Source: an uncultured Gammaproteobacteria bacterium (GTDB lineage: Bacteria; Pseudomonadota; Gammaproteobacteria; Pseudomonadales; Azotimanducaceae). Taken from it: a DNA stretch of 44,480 nt. Every line of letters starts with the position of its first letter. Within the stretch, counting starts at the first letter, position 1. Of the stretch, positions 8,791 to 17,598 are shown piece by piece. The DNA lies in NCBI GenBank assembly GCA_913043815.1, contig CAJWNY010000014.1:1-44480 (forward strand), written 5' to 3'. A model generated the notes under the pieces. The model saw nothing but the letters and a program-made list of their open reading frames with translations. It did not search any database and had not been told where the DNA came from. The translations under genes were made by a program, and so were the position numbers.

Positions 8791-8946
8791 AATAAGGACT
8801 GTACAACCGCGGTTACCTCGCGAGCATTCTGGGTTAGAATTTGCCATCGCAGGATCATCAGCGAGCAAAACAACAGACTTAATCCCGTACCCATTTATGC
8901 GGCCACCCATGCAAATACAGAAAAAACTAACAAAGCGAACAAAGAG

Positions 8947-9366
8947 ATGAAATATCTACATACAATGTTGCGTATTACTGATTTAAAAGCCTCGCTCGCA
9001 TTTTATTGCGATGCCTTAGGCTTGACCGAACTGCGGCGTTACGAAAGTGAGCAAGGTCGCTTCACACTGGTATTTTTAGCTGCGCCGGGGGACGAAAGCG
9101 CTCAAGTGGAATTGACCTACAATTGGGATCCAGAGCCCTACAATGGCGGCAGGAATTTTGGCCACCTGGCGTATCATGTAAAAAACATCTATGAAACTTG
9201 CCAACGGTTAGTAGATCACGGCGTGACCATAAACCGTCCACCAAGGGACGGACATATGGCGTTTGTGCGGTCTCCCGACGGAATTTCCGTGGAACTGTTG
9301 CAAGACGGCCAATCACTAGAGGCATCTGCACCTTGGTCGGAAATGGAGAATATTGGCGAGTGGTAA
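8947..9366 (+). CDS. gloA: Glyoxalase I (lactoylglutathione lyase), VOC family
   Basis: A 139-residue VOC-fold protein. The four metal ligands of proteobacterial glyoxalase I are in place: H5 (KYLHTMLRI), E55 (QVELTYN), H73 (FGHLAYHV) and E116 (SVELLQ). The lack of the extra loops seen in Zn-type enzymes points to a Ni/Co-type homodimer. The enzyme isomerises the hemithioacetal of methylglyoxal and glutathione to S-lactoylglutathione in the cytoplasm. The start has AAAGAG upstream. It precedes a glutathione transferase on the same strand, giving a small glutathione-dependent detoxification group, although a 206-nt gap with a possible promoter suggests separate transcription. Confidence 0.93.
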   Translation: MKYLHTMLRITDLKASLAFYCDALGLTELRRYESEQGRFTLVFLAAPGDESAQVELTYNWDPEPYNGGRNFGHLAYHVKNIYETCQRLVDHGVTINRPPRDGHMAFVRSPDGISVELLQDGQSLEASAPWSEMENIGEW

Positions 9367-9450
9367 ACTGCCTGCGACTCAAAGCAGCGACCGTCGAGAA
9401 GCTTACATTAAGGTAAATGACAAGTTAACGGAGCTTGCTTATGTGAGCTA

Positions 9451-9480
9451 TTGACGCTTATTTTAGATCATCAGTATTAG
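9451..9480 (+). promoter_or_regulatory. Candidate sigma70 promoter for the glutathione transferase
   Basis: TTGACG (9451-9456) and TATTAG (9475-9480) are separated by 18 nt, matching 5/6 and 4/6 consensus positions, about 90 nt before the chosen start codon. Confidence 0.4.
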
Positions 9481-9572
9481 GCTCAGAATTGAGCAATACG
9501 CTTAAATCTGTAAATGTAGATTTATGGCTACACATTTGTAAAATGAAAACAAAAGAAGAGAGAGAAAACGAT

Positions 9573-10190
9573 ATGAAACTATTTAACTCAATGGGCCCAA
9601 ACCCACACATTGTGCGCATGTATGCGGCCGAACTAGGGGTAACGTTTAATCAGGTAGAGGAAATTGATCTTATGGCCGGCGACAACCGCAAGCCAGAATT
9701 TCTGCAACACAATCCAGCGGGGCAACTACCGGCTTTAGTAATGGACAATGGCGACATTATTGCTGAGATCACCGCTATCTGCGAATACCTCGATGAGATC
9801 ACTGATGGCAAAACTTTGATGGGGAACACTGCCGCTGAAAGAGCACATACTCGCATGTGGACACGCCGCGTGGATTTAGGCATTTGCGAACCCATGGTTA
9901 ACGGCTTTCGATACGCCGAAGGTATGGCAATTTTTAAGGACCGCATGGTAACTGTGCCTGAAGGCGCTGATGGCCTTAAGAACGTAGCTCAAAGCAGACT
10001 GAATTGGTTAAACGAACAAATGACTGATGGCCGAGAATTTGTTGCTGGCAGCACCGTAAGCCTTGCTGACGTACTACTCTTCGGCATGTTGGCTTTTGCG
10101 GCTAACGTTGGGCAACCGCTCAACCCTGAGCACAAACACGTATGTGCATGGTTCGGTCGCATGGGCGAACGTCCAAGCGCCGCAGCTTAG
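9573..10190 (+). CDS. Glutathione S-transferase family protein
   Basis: A 205-residue protein with an N-terminal thioredoxin-like domain (KLFNSMGPNPHIVRMYAAEL, cis-Pro in AGQLPAL, then IAEITAICEYLDE, the glutathione gamma-glutamyl contact where most GSTs have ES) and an all-helical C-terminal domain with the capping box in STVSLADVLLFGML. The ATG at 9573 is preferred because GST domains start directly with this strand and a GAGAGAG purine run precedes it; in-frame starts at 9543 (ATG) and 9489 (TTG) would add an extension with no counterpart in the family. It may conjugate or open epoxides or other electrophiles formed by neighbouring enzymes; that link is inference. It ends typically (CAWFGRMGERPSA). 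Confidence 0.9.
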   Translation: MKLFNSMGPNPHIVRMYAAELGVTFNQVEEIDLMAGDNRKPEFLQHNPAGQLPALVMDNGDIIAEITAICEYLDEITDGKTLMGNTAAERAHTRMWTRRVDLGICEPMVNGFRYAEGMAIFKDRMVTVPEGADGLKNVAQSRLNWLNEQMTDGREFVAGSTVSLADVLLFGMLAFAANVGQPLNPEHKHVCAWFGRMGERPSAAA

Positions 10191-10539
10191 CCACGAACTA
10201 GATGCACTTGGGAGTATGCGCGGGCTGGGAGTTAATCCAGTGCGCGCTAATTTCAATTTGGAAGAAATCATTTTAGGGAGCGTTAGGCGACATGCCCTTT
10301 GAACCCCTAACACAACACGCTCTACCCCAGAATTTAACCATCTAGGGCGATAAATCAGTTATTTCGTCACTTTTTCACGTCTTTTTGAGCAGTCCTACTC
10401 TAACCTCTCACCACTATGTTCGATCCTCGAAAATATCATTGCTTTCGGCACACGAAGAACTAGAGTCGCCCGCGTCGCTACTTTCAGTAACTTTTTCCAA
10501 AAGGGACTGAGCGAACGACTTTAGCAAAAAGGGAATTTA
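10191..10539. other. Intergenic region upstream of the RND pair
   Basis: No gene is evident in these 349 nt. A perfect inverted repeat TTCGA-TCC-TCGAA (10419-10431) lies about 110 nt before the adaptor gene, where a TetR-type regulator site would be plausible, but no regulator gene is adjacent. Confidence 0.35.
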
Positions 10540-11643
10540 ATGCGCGCTACCTATGTTTGGTCTACAGCAATAGCTATTTTACTAACAACGTGGCTGTTAT
10601 CTGGCGTGCTAACTGCTGAAGCGCCGGAGATTAACCCATCGATTGCGGAGCAACAATCCAACAAAGCTAACGTCCGCAGCGATTTAGTGCCCACCCGAGT
10701 CCGAGTAACACGGCTCAACGCTGTGGAAAAGATTCGATTTGAAACTATTCGAGGCAAAACGCAAAACAAAAGAACTGTAGAAGTACGCTCTGAAATAGCA
10801 GGAAAAATTATTGCCCGCAGCGTTGAGAAGGGCGACAAAGTAGCAGAGGGCCAACTTCTGTGCGAACTAGCGATGGAAGATAGGCAGTCAAGCCTCACCG
10901 AAGCTAAAGAGGCCGTAACTCAAGCCCAACTCGAATACAAAGGAGCCCAAAAGCTCAAAATAAAAGGTTACAACTCCGAAAACGTCATCGCCACGACTCG
11001 TGCAAAGCTTGCCAGCGCTCTAGCCGTTTTAGACCGCAGAGAAGTAAATATGAGCAAAACGAAAATCAGAGCGCCCTTCGATGGCTCTATCGAGGGCGTG
11101 AATATGGAAGTCGGTGACTACGTTATGGCCGGGACTACTTGTGCTACTGTTGTCGACATGAATCCGATGCTTATTATAGGAAGAGCGTCAGAAAAATCTA
11201 TTCACGATATCAAAACCGGAATAATCGCTGGCGGCGTCTTAGTGGACGGGCGCGAAGTACAAGGGCCGGTTACATTTGTTGGCCAACAAAGTGATCGCCA
11301 AACGCGCACCTACGAAGTCGAAGTAGAGATAAGCAACAAGGACCTAACCCTTCGCTCAGGCATTACAACCGAAATCCTCATCCCAGTTGAGCGGGTTTTG
11401 GCACAAAAAATCAGCCCAGCACTTTTTAGCTTGGATGAGAGCGGCGGGTACGGCATTCGCCTTATCGATGAAGACAATATCGTTTCGTTTTACACAGTAG
11501 AGATCGTTGCTGAGGATGAGAACGGCGTATGGGTCACTGGCCTTCCAAATGTCAGTGACGTCATTACCGTTGGGCAAGAACTCGTGGTTACCGGTGAGCG
11601 AGTAGACCCTGTCTTTCAAAATAAAAATATATCAGGGAGTTAA
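10540..11643 (+). CDS. RND efflux periplasmic adaptor subunit (MFP)
   Basis: A 367-residue membrane-fusion protein anchored by one N-terminal helix (about residues 7-25), the rest periplasmic. The two lipoyl half-motifs are visible: VRSEIAGKIIARSVEKGDKV (about 82-101) and IRAPFDGSIEGVNMEVGDYV (about 178-197), with a coiled-coil hairpin between them (KEAVTQAQLEYKGAQKL region). The beta-barrel and membrane-proximal domains follow. It should link the inner-membrane permease encoded 9 nt downstream to an outer-membrane channel. No TolC/OprM-type gene is present here, so an outer-membrane factor from elsewhere must be shared. AGGGAA upstream supports the start. Confidence 0.92.
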   Translation: MRATYVWSTAIAILLTTWLLSGVLTAEAPEINPSIAEQQSNKANVRSDLVPTRVRVTRLNAVEKIRFETIRGKTQNKRTVEVRSEIAGKIIARSVEKGDKVAEGQLLCELAMEDRQSSLTEAKEAVTQAQLEYKGAQKLKIKGYNSENVIATTRAKLASALAVLDRREVNMSKTKIRAPFDGSIEGVNMEVGDYVMAGTTCATVVDMNPMLIIGRASEKSIHDIKTGIIAGGVLVDGREVQGPVTFVGQQSDRQTRTYEVEVEISNKDLTLRSGITTEILIPVERVLAQKISPALFSLDESGGYGIRLIDEDNIVSFYTVEIVAEDENGVWVTGLPNVSDVITVGQELVVTGERVDPVFQNKNISGS

Positions 11644-11652
11644 GACACCGTT

Positions 11653-14600
11653 ATGTTTAGATTTTTAGAGGCTGCTATTACGCGATCGAGAACCACACTA
11701 TTATTGTTGTTCATGATTCTTTTAGCCGGGTTGATTGCAAGAGCAGCAATACCAGTTGAGGGTGAGCCGGATATCGAAGTACCTTTCTTCGTAATCACAG
11801 TTATCAATGAGGGCATCTCTCCTGAAGATGCGGAAAGATTACTTGTGATGCCTCTCGAAATAGCCATGCGCCAAGTAGAGGGCATTGATGAACTTAATGC
11901 ATTTGCATCGGAAAACGCTGCAACTTTGTTGGTCCAATTCGACGCTGACGTTGATTTGGATCAAGCCTTGGCCGATACCCGTGAAGCGGTCGACGAGGCA
12001 AAAGTTGAATTCCCCAGCACCACTGAAGAACCAATTATTAACCAACAATCTACTTCTGACTTCTCAATCGTTCAGGTCAACGTAACCGGAGAAGTACCAG
12101 AGCGCGTGCTCTACAATGTTGCCTTAGACCTACGTGATGCGATAGAAGCACAAGCAGGGATTCTTTCTGCGGATTTTGTCGGCGACCGAGAGGAGTTGCT
12201 TGAAGTAATAATAGACCCCAAAGAGCTGGAAACTTATCAAATATCCTCCGAACAATTAATTAACAGCATTTCAAGAAACAACCGGCTTATTCCAGCTGGA
12301 AGTATTGACAGCGGACAAGGCAGGTTTTCTGTCAAAGTACCGAGTATTATTGAGAGCGCGGCAGATCTTATTGACTTACCTATTAAAACGAACGGAGATA
12401 CTGTTGTAACTTTATCCGACGTCGCGACCATTAAACGCACATTTAAGGATCGCTACAGTTACGCTCGAATAGACGGAAACAGTGGCATCGCGCTGCAAGT
12501 TAAGAAGAGGTCAAATTACAACATCTTAGAAGCCATCAGTAATGCTAAGGCTGCTGTCGAGGAACTCAGAGCCGGTATACCGGCAAAGGTTGAAGTCACT
12601 TATTCACAAGATCAAGGCCCTTACGCCGCTAGCCAAGTAGTCGAGCTGGAAGGCAATATTTTCACAGCGTTGGGTTTAGTGATGGTCATTGTAGTTGCCG
12701 CTATGGGCATTCGTAGTGGCATTGTCGTAGGCTTAGGCATTCCCGCGTCTTTCCTATTTTCGCTGATCTTCATCTACCTTTTGGGCTATTCCTTTAACTT
12801 CATGGTGATGTTCGGCATGTTGCTCGGATTGGGAATGCTGATCGATGGGGCAATTGTTGTAACGGAATACGCCGATAGAAAAATGACAGATGGATTTGGC
12901 AGTCAAGATGCCTATTTGATGGCAGCTAAACGTATGTTCTGGCCAGTAACCGCATCAATCGCTACAACCCTTGCAGCCTTCCTCCCTTTAATGTTCTGGC
13001 CAGGCGTGTCCGGTAAATTTATGCGCTTTTTACCGGTAACAGTGTTTACAGTACTGAGCGGTTCGCTGTTATACGCGCTAGTCTTTGGACCTGTCATTGG
13101 TTCTATCATTGGCAAAGCCGGGAGCTTGAGCAAAACAGCCAAGGCAAAACTTTCGACACTTGAAAATGGGGACCCACGCACACTTAATTCCCTGACCGGC
13201 GTATACGCGCGCCTACTGGGTTTTGCCACACGCTACGCGATTGTGACCATGACCATTACAATCAGCGTTTTGTTCACCACGTTTTGGGCTTATGGCCAAT
13301 ATGGAAGTGGACTTATTTATTTCTCACAAGGCGACACTAAATACGCAAACTTGAGTGTGCGCGCGCGCGGGAACTTAAGTGTAGACGAAATTTTTGCGCT
13401 CGTTACTGAAGTTGAAGCTCAAGTAATTGGTGTAGAGGGTATCCAGCACTTAAACACATACACGACTTTACCAGGCCAACCCGGAAGAGATGGCGGCAAT
13501 GACAGAGTTGGTGGAATGTTTATAGAGCTTTACGATCTTAGAAATCGTCGTGCCAGCAGTGAAAATATTTTAGAGGAAATTCGCGATAAAACGAAAGATA
13601 TAGTTGGTATTCAAGTCGAGATCCAAGCAATGGACATGGGTCCACCTGTCGGCAAACCCTTGAATATCGAGTTCTCGTCCCGTGATAGAAGAGTGATTGA
13701 TCCTGCGGTGCAGAAAGTAGTGGACTATATGATCAACGAAATTGAAGGATTGCGCGATATTGACGATACCCGTTCGCTCCCTGGGGTTGAGTTTAAAATC
13801 AATGTGGATCGAGCTCAGGCCGCTATCTATAACGCTGACGTCACTCAGGTTGGGGTCGCAGTGCAGCTTGTCACCAATGGCATCAAGGTTGGCGAATACC
13901 GTCCAGACCGAGCAGACGATGCAGTTGATATTCGGGTCCGCTATCCAGATGCCCAGCGAGGGATTATGGCCTTGGACAAACTTAATATCTCGACGCCCAC
14001 CGGAATGGTGCCACTATCTAATTTTGTCTCCCTAGAGCCTGTGCCGAATGTAGACACTATTCAGCGAGTAGATGGTATTCCTATTAAGAAAGTACTGGCG
14101 AACGTTGCGCCTGGCGTCCTCGCCGATGACAAAGTAAAAGAAATTCAAACTTGGATAGACGGCCAAGATTGGCCACCAGGATTAAAGATTGAGTTTAGAG
14201 GCGCTAACGAGGAGCAAGCTGAAACTTTGGCTTTTGTCGGAGTAGCCTTTGGTATGTCTTTATTATTAATGTTTGTCTTGCTGGTAACTCAATTTAATAG
14301 TTTCTATCAAAGCGCATTAATTTTATTTGCGGTAATCCTTTCTACAGCAGGAGTGCTTATTGGTTTATTAATTACCGGCAATCCATTCAGCGCAATATTA
14401 ACCGGCGTAGGCGTTGTCGCGCTGGCTGGCATTGTAGTGAACAACAACATCGTGTTGATAGATACTTACAACCAATTACGCAGAGAAGATCCTAACTTGC
14501 ATTATATGGAGCTCATAATTCGCACGGGCGCGCAACGCCTAAGACCTGTGATGCTAACCACAATAACAACCGTTTTTGGCCTATTGCCGTTAGCCAGTAA

Positions 14601-14838
14601 CTATAGCGTCGACTTGGTTAACCGAACGGTGGTGTATGGCAGCGAGCTATCATCTTTCTGGGTACCGCTTTCTCAAGCCATCGTTTCAGGACTGACTTTT
14701 GCCACGCTGTTGACCTTGGTAACAACGCCTGCAATGTTGGCGCTTCCTCACCAAGTCCGCGCGATAAAGAATAAGCTTTTGAAGAAGTCTGAAAGAAGAG
14801 TTGGTGCTACAACAAAGCCAGCTTTAGCAGCGGATTAA
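11653..14838 (+). CDS. RND efflux permease (HAE1/AcrB-like)
   Basis: A 1061-residue inner-membrane proton-driven exporter with the AcrB layout: helix 1 (TTLLLLFMILLAGLIARAAI), a large periplasmic loop, helices 2-6, a second loop, and helices 7-12. Porter landmarks include EGISPEDAERLLVMPLE and VEVTYSQDQG. The helix-4 relay motif reads L-I-D398-G399-A, so only the first of the two AcrB aspartates is kept; in helix 10 the AcrB lysine region reads GIVVNNNIVLID (930-932 Asn). These variants recur in a subgroup of HAE1 permeases. It pairs with the adaptor upstream in one operon. Substrates are probably hydrophobic organics or toxic intermediates, inferred only from the context. It ends in a basic cytoplasmic tail. 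Confidence 0.95.
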   Translation: MFRFLEAAITRSRTTLLLLFMILLAGLIARAAIPVEGEPDIEVPFFVITVINEGISPEDAERLLVMPLEIAMRQVEGIDELNAFASENAATLLVQFDADVDLDQALADTREAVDEAKVEFPSTTEEPIINQQSTSDFSIVQVNVTGEVPERVLYNVALDLRDAIEAQAGILSADFVGDREELLEVIIDPKELETYQISSEQLINSISRNNRLIPAGSIDSGQGRFSVKVPSIIESAADLIDLPIKTNGDTVVTLSDVATIKRTFKDRYSYARIDGNSGIALQVKKRSNYNILEAISNAKAAVEELRAGIPAKVEVTYSQDQGPYAASQVVELEGNIFTALGLVMVIVVAAMGIRSGIVVGLGIPASFLFSLIFIYLLGYSFNFMVMFGMLLGLGMLIDGAIVVTEYADRKMTDGFGSQDAYLMAAKRMFWPVTASIATTLAAFLPLMFWPGVSGKFMRFLPVTVFTVLSGSLLYALVFGPVIGSIIGKAGSLSKTAKAKLSTLENGDPRTLNSLTGVYARLLGFATRYAIVTMTITISVLFTTFWAYGQYGSGLIYFSQGDTKYANLSVRARGNLSVDEIFALVTEVEAQVIGVEGIQHLNTYTTLPGQPGRDGGNDRVGGMFIELYDLRNRRASSENILEEIRDKTKDIVGIQVEIQAMDMGPPVGKPLNIEFSSRDRRVIDPAVQKVVDYMINEIEGLRDIDDTRSLPGVEFKINVDRAQAAIYNADVTQVGVAVQLVTNGIKVGEYRPDRADDAVDIRVRYPDAQRGIMALDKLNISTPTGMVPLSNFVSLEPVPNVDTIQRVDGIPIKKVLANVAPGVLADDKVKEIQTWIDGQDWPPGLKIEFRGANEEQAETLAFVGVAFGMSLLLMFVLLVTQFNSFYQSALILFAVILSTAGVLIGLLITGNPFSAILTGVGVVALAGIVVNNNIVLIDTYNQLRREDPNLHYMELIIRTGAQRLRPVMLTTITTVFGLLPLASNYSVDLVNRTVVYGSELSSFWVPLSQAIVSGLTFATLLTLVTTPAMLALPHQVRAIKNKLLKKSERRVGATTKPALAAD

Positions 14839-14891
14839 GTTGTTAGCAGCAGGTCGAAAATTACAAAAACAGTCTTGGGTTTGCATTTAGC

Positions 14892-15701
14892 TCATGAATG
14901 CTTTAACCCTTGTTGCCGCAACCAATTGATGATTTGTGGATAGGCTTTTTTGTCCTGAACCAGGAATAAATGCCCACCATCAAAGAAGCGTAATTCGGAA
15001 TTAGCCAGCTGAGCATCCAGAGCTCTCATGTTAACGACCGGAGCAATTTCATCATAACGGCCACCCACTAACAAAATGGGCATTTTTAGCTCAGGTAACC
15101 GAGAAAAAGTGTCGTGACCTTTTCTCGCTTCTAGCTGCTTTAACGCTCCAACCGGATTCCGCTGAGCGGCTCTGGCACTCCGAGTAAGACCCATCAGCTG
15201 CTCCCAACGATCAGGGTTCTGGACTATCCACGCATCATCCCGCCGATTATCCGAAATTTGCAGGTGCTTTTTTGCTCGGGCACTCTCTTCTAACAATTCT
15301 AATTCATGTAGCGGATAAGACGGGTTACCGACGCCACCAGAGGAGGTACACGCCAAAACCATGTGCTTTACTTTTCTGGGATGACGAAGAGCAAATTCTT
15401 GGGCCACCATGCCACCAAAAGATACACCCATTACTGCGATTTGATCTATCTGCAAATAATCCAACAGCCCAGCAGCATCGTCTGCGTATTCCGCCATTGT
15501 ATAGTCGTGCGTTGGCGTCTCGGACTGACCTAGACCGCGCTGGTCATAGCAGATCAAATCAAAATTGCCCCCGATAGGCGCGTCAAATTGATTGGGTTTG
15601 TTACGCAAATCAGCACCACTGCCACTGATAAATAACAACTGCTCCCCTTCACCTTTGCGCTCAAAATATAGGTCTATATCGTTTACTTTGACCATAGTCA
15701 T
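14892..15701 (-). CDS. Alpha/beta-fold hydrolase
   Basis: A 269-residue hydrolase resembling 3-oxoadipate enol-lactonase and related esterases. The catalytic triad is readable: S94 in GVSFGG, D217 in GGRYDEIAP and H244 in DGGHLFL. The oxyanion segment FISGSGADLR (about 24-33) replaces the more common HGxG. A cap-like insertion around residues 125-200 is rich in charged residues. GGAGGGG sits 4 nt before the first ATG; a second ATG two codons later is equally possible. It is 52 nt downstream of the CoA-ester lyase gene on the same strand, so likely co-transcribed. Cleaving an ester or lactone such as a Baeyer-Villiger product would fit the monooxygenases in the window, but this is inference. 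Confidence 0.88.
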   Translation of the reverse strand: MTMVKVNDIDLYFERKGEGEQLLFISGSGADLRNKPNQFDAPIGGNFDLICYDQRGLGQSETPTHDYTMAEYADDAAGLLDYLQIDQIAVMGVSFGGMVAQEFALRHPRKVKHMVLACTSSGGVGNPSYPLHELELLEESARAKKHLQISDNRRDDAWIVQNPDRWEQLMGLTRSARAAQRNPVGALKQLEARKGHDTFSRLPELKMPILLVGGRYDEIAPVVNMRALDAQLANSELRFFDGGHLFLVQDKKAYPQIINWLRQQGLKHS

Positions 15702-15753
15702 AACCCCTCCGGCTATCTTTTATTCAAATTTGTTGTATTTGCGCAATCAAACC

Positions 15754-16614
15754 TCACGAGCCCACTTCACGCAGATCAATGGCTTGGGCGTAAGCAACAA
15801 CCCGAGCGGCTTCTTCGGCATGAAGATTTTCAACCAACTGTCCATCTAATACGCCGACGCCTTTACCTTCGCCAAGGGCGTGATGCCACACTTCTAGCAC
15901 TTTGCGAGCATGCACCACCTCTTCTGTTGAGTAGCCAAACACTGCATTAGTTATTTCAATTTGCCCCGGGTGAATGAGAGTTTTTCCATCAAAACCCATA
16001 GCTTTTCCTTCCTCACAGACCTCTCGCAGGCTGTCTAAATTACGAAAATCTAGATGCACACCGTCAAATATTTCTTTTTTGAAATGCCGGGCTACCAGCA
16101 CACTACGCTGCAGTACGAAATCTAAATTCCGTCGGGAAGACGTGTGAGTGGCGCGAAGGTCCTTGACCAAATCACTGGTACCCATAATTAGAGCAGCAAC
16201 CCTTTCATGGCCGACAAATGTTTCTAAATGCAGGATGGCCGTAGGTGTCTCGATCATTATCCAGACGGGTAAATCGCTCGCCCTCGCCAATAGCGCCGAA
16301 TCAATCTGCTGAACTTGCTGCAAGCTTTCAACCTTGGGAAAAACCAACGCCGAAATAGATTGGTCTGCAAATGCTGCCAGATCTTCGTCACCCCAAGGCG
16401 TATCTAAGCTATTACAACGCACCACTAATTCACGATGACCGTAGGCACCAGACTGAACTGCAGCCAATACTTGAGCGCGCGCTGACTCCTTCGCATCCGG
16501 CGCTACCGCGTCTTCTAGGTCAAAAATTATGCTATCGCAGTCTAAGCCTTTGGCTTTTTCCAAGGCGCGAGCGTTAGCACCGGGCATATAAAGTATCGAG
16601 CGTCTTGGTTGCAT
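15754..16614 (-). CDS. CitE-like CoA ester lyase (HpcH/HpaI family)
   Basis: A 286-residue TIM-barrel enzyme of the citrate lyase beta-like group, which includes malyl-CoA, methylmalyl-CoA and citramalyl-CoA lyases and malyl-CoA thioesterases. Motifs: RRSILYMPGAN (4-14), FDLEDAV (31-37), R66 in VVRCN, the Mg ligands E122 (MIETP) and D148 (GTSDLVKDL), and FDGKTLIHPGQI with the active-site region near residue 220. Such enzymes cleave or hydrolyse a hydroxyacyl-CoA, giving glyoxylate or pyruvate plus acyl-CoA. A glyoxylate product would feed the malate synthase 8 kb away, although the two are not one operon. Divergent from an SDR across 183 nt. Exact substrate undetermined. Confidence 0.88.
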   Translation of the reverse strand: MQPRRSILYMPGANARALEKAKGLDCDSIIFDLEDAVAPDAKESARAQVLAAVQSGAYGHRELVVRCNSLDTPWGDEDLAAFADQSISALVFPKVESLQQVQQIDSALLARASDLPVWIMIETPTAILHLETFVGHERVAALIMGTSDLVKDLRATHTSSRRNLDFVLQRSVLVARHFKKEIFDGVHLDFRNLDSLREVCEEGKAMGFDGKTLIHPGQIEITNAVFGYSTEEVVHARKVLEVWHHALGEGKGVGVLDGQLVENLHAEEAARVVAYAQAIDLREVGS

Positions 16615-16797
16615 GTTGTCCTCCCCTTAATCCAGATCATACGGACATCAAAGCCTCAACAATAGTCAGCAACGCCATTAGCGTTCGGGTTGAACGCTTT
16701 GACTCTTGGGTTACTCGGTATGCCTTACTCATTTCTCCTGTGCAAAGACACGATGGGCCTATGATAGGATCTCGAGCATTCATTTAGAGTAAAAATT

Positions 16798-17571
16798 ATG
16801 CAAAATACATTTAATTTAGAAAACAAAGTCATCGCAATTACCGGAGCATCTTCGGGTTTTGGCCACCACTTTGCCGGCGTCCTGGCAGCGAATGGTGCAA
16901 CGGTTATTCTTGGCGCTCGACGCAGAGAAAAGCTAGACACCGCAGTTGAAGAAATTAAAGCAGCCGGCGGCGGCGCAGTGGCAGCCACATTAGATGTAAC
17001 AGACAAGGATAGTATCGAGGCTTTTCTAGATGTTGCTTATACAGACTTTGGCCGCCTCGATTGCGTAATAAACAACGCAGGTGTCGAAGCAGGCGCAAAA
17101 ACTTATCACACTACAGATGAGGCGGACTGGGACTATGTTGTTGATACCAACCTAAAATCCGCATGGATGGTGTCTAAACTTTATACCGATAGAGTCGTGG
17201 CTCATGAGCAAAGTGATGGCAATATCATAATGATCTCGAGCATCACCGACTCACGAACTATCAAAGGTCAATTTTCTTACGCGGTATCCAAAGGCGGCAT
17301 GACCCGTATGACTGAAGTCATGGCCCTTGAAGCCTCAAAGTACAATATTCGCGTAAACGCGCTGGCACCAGGCTACTTCCTCACCGATGTAAGTCGCATT
17401 TTGTTGGAGTCACCTATGGCTGACACTTTCGTAAAAGGCATTCCCATGCGTCGGGTTGGCCAGTTTCCCGACTTAGACGGACCAATACTATTGTTAGCAA
17501 GCGACGCATCAAGTTTCATGACCGGCTCAACCTTGGTCGTTGATGGCGGGCATATTTGCGCTTCACTTTAA
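16798..17571 (+). CDS. Short-chain dehydrogenase/reductase (classical SDR)
   Basis: A 257-residue classical SDR with TGASSGFG (15-22), NNAG (92-95), and catalytic S148, Y161, K165 (YAVSK). The arginine pair at 41-42 after the second strand suggests preference for NADP(H). It ends in a standard LVVDGGH-like C-terminus. The ribosome site is weak (GAG then an A-rich run). It is followed 27 nt later by the epoxide hydrolase gene on the same strand, so the two are likely translated from one mRNA; the SDR could oxidise the diol made by the hydrolase or reduce a ketone before it. That functional pairing is inferred from gene order only. Confidence 0.92.
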   Translation: MQNTFNLENKVIAITGASSGFGHHFAGVLAANGATVILGARRREKLDTAVEEIKAAGGGAVAATLDVTDKDSIEAFLDVAYTDFGRLDCVINNAGVEAGAKTYHTTDEADWDYVVDTNLKSAWMVSKLYTDRVVAHEQSDGNIIMISSITDSRTIKGQFSYAVSKGGMTRMTEVMALEASKYNIRVNALAPGYFLTDVSRILLESPMADTFVKGIPMRRVGQFPDLDGPILLLASDASSFMTGSTLVVDGGHICASL

Positions 17572-17598
17572 GGCCACAATGCACAATAAGAGAAAATT

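Noticed and set aside
10063-10302. Rightward frame overlapping the glutathione transferase end
   Set aside because: I considered a frameshifted extension of the transferase, but the transferase already ends with a typical C-terminal helix, and this frame has no family features.
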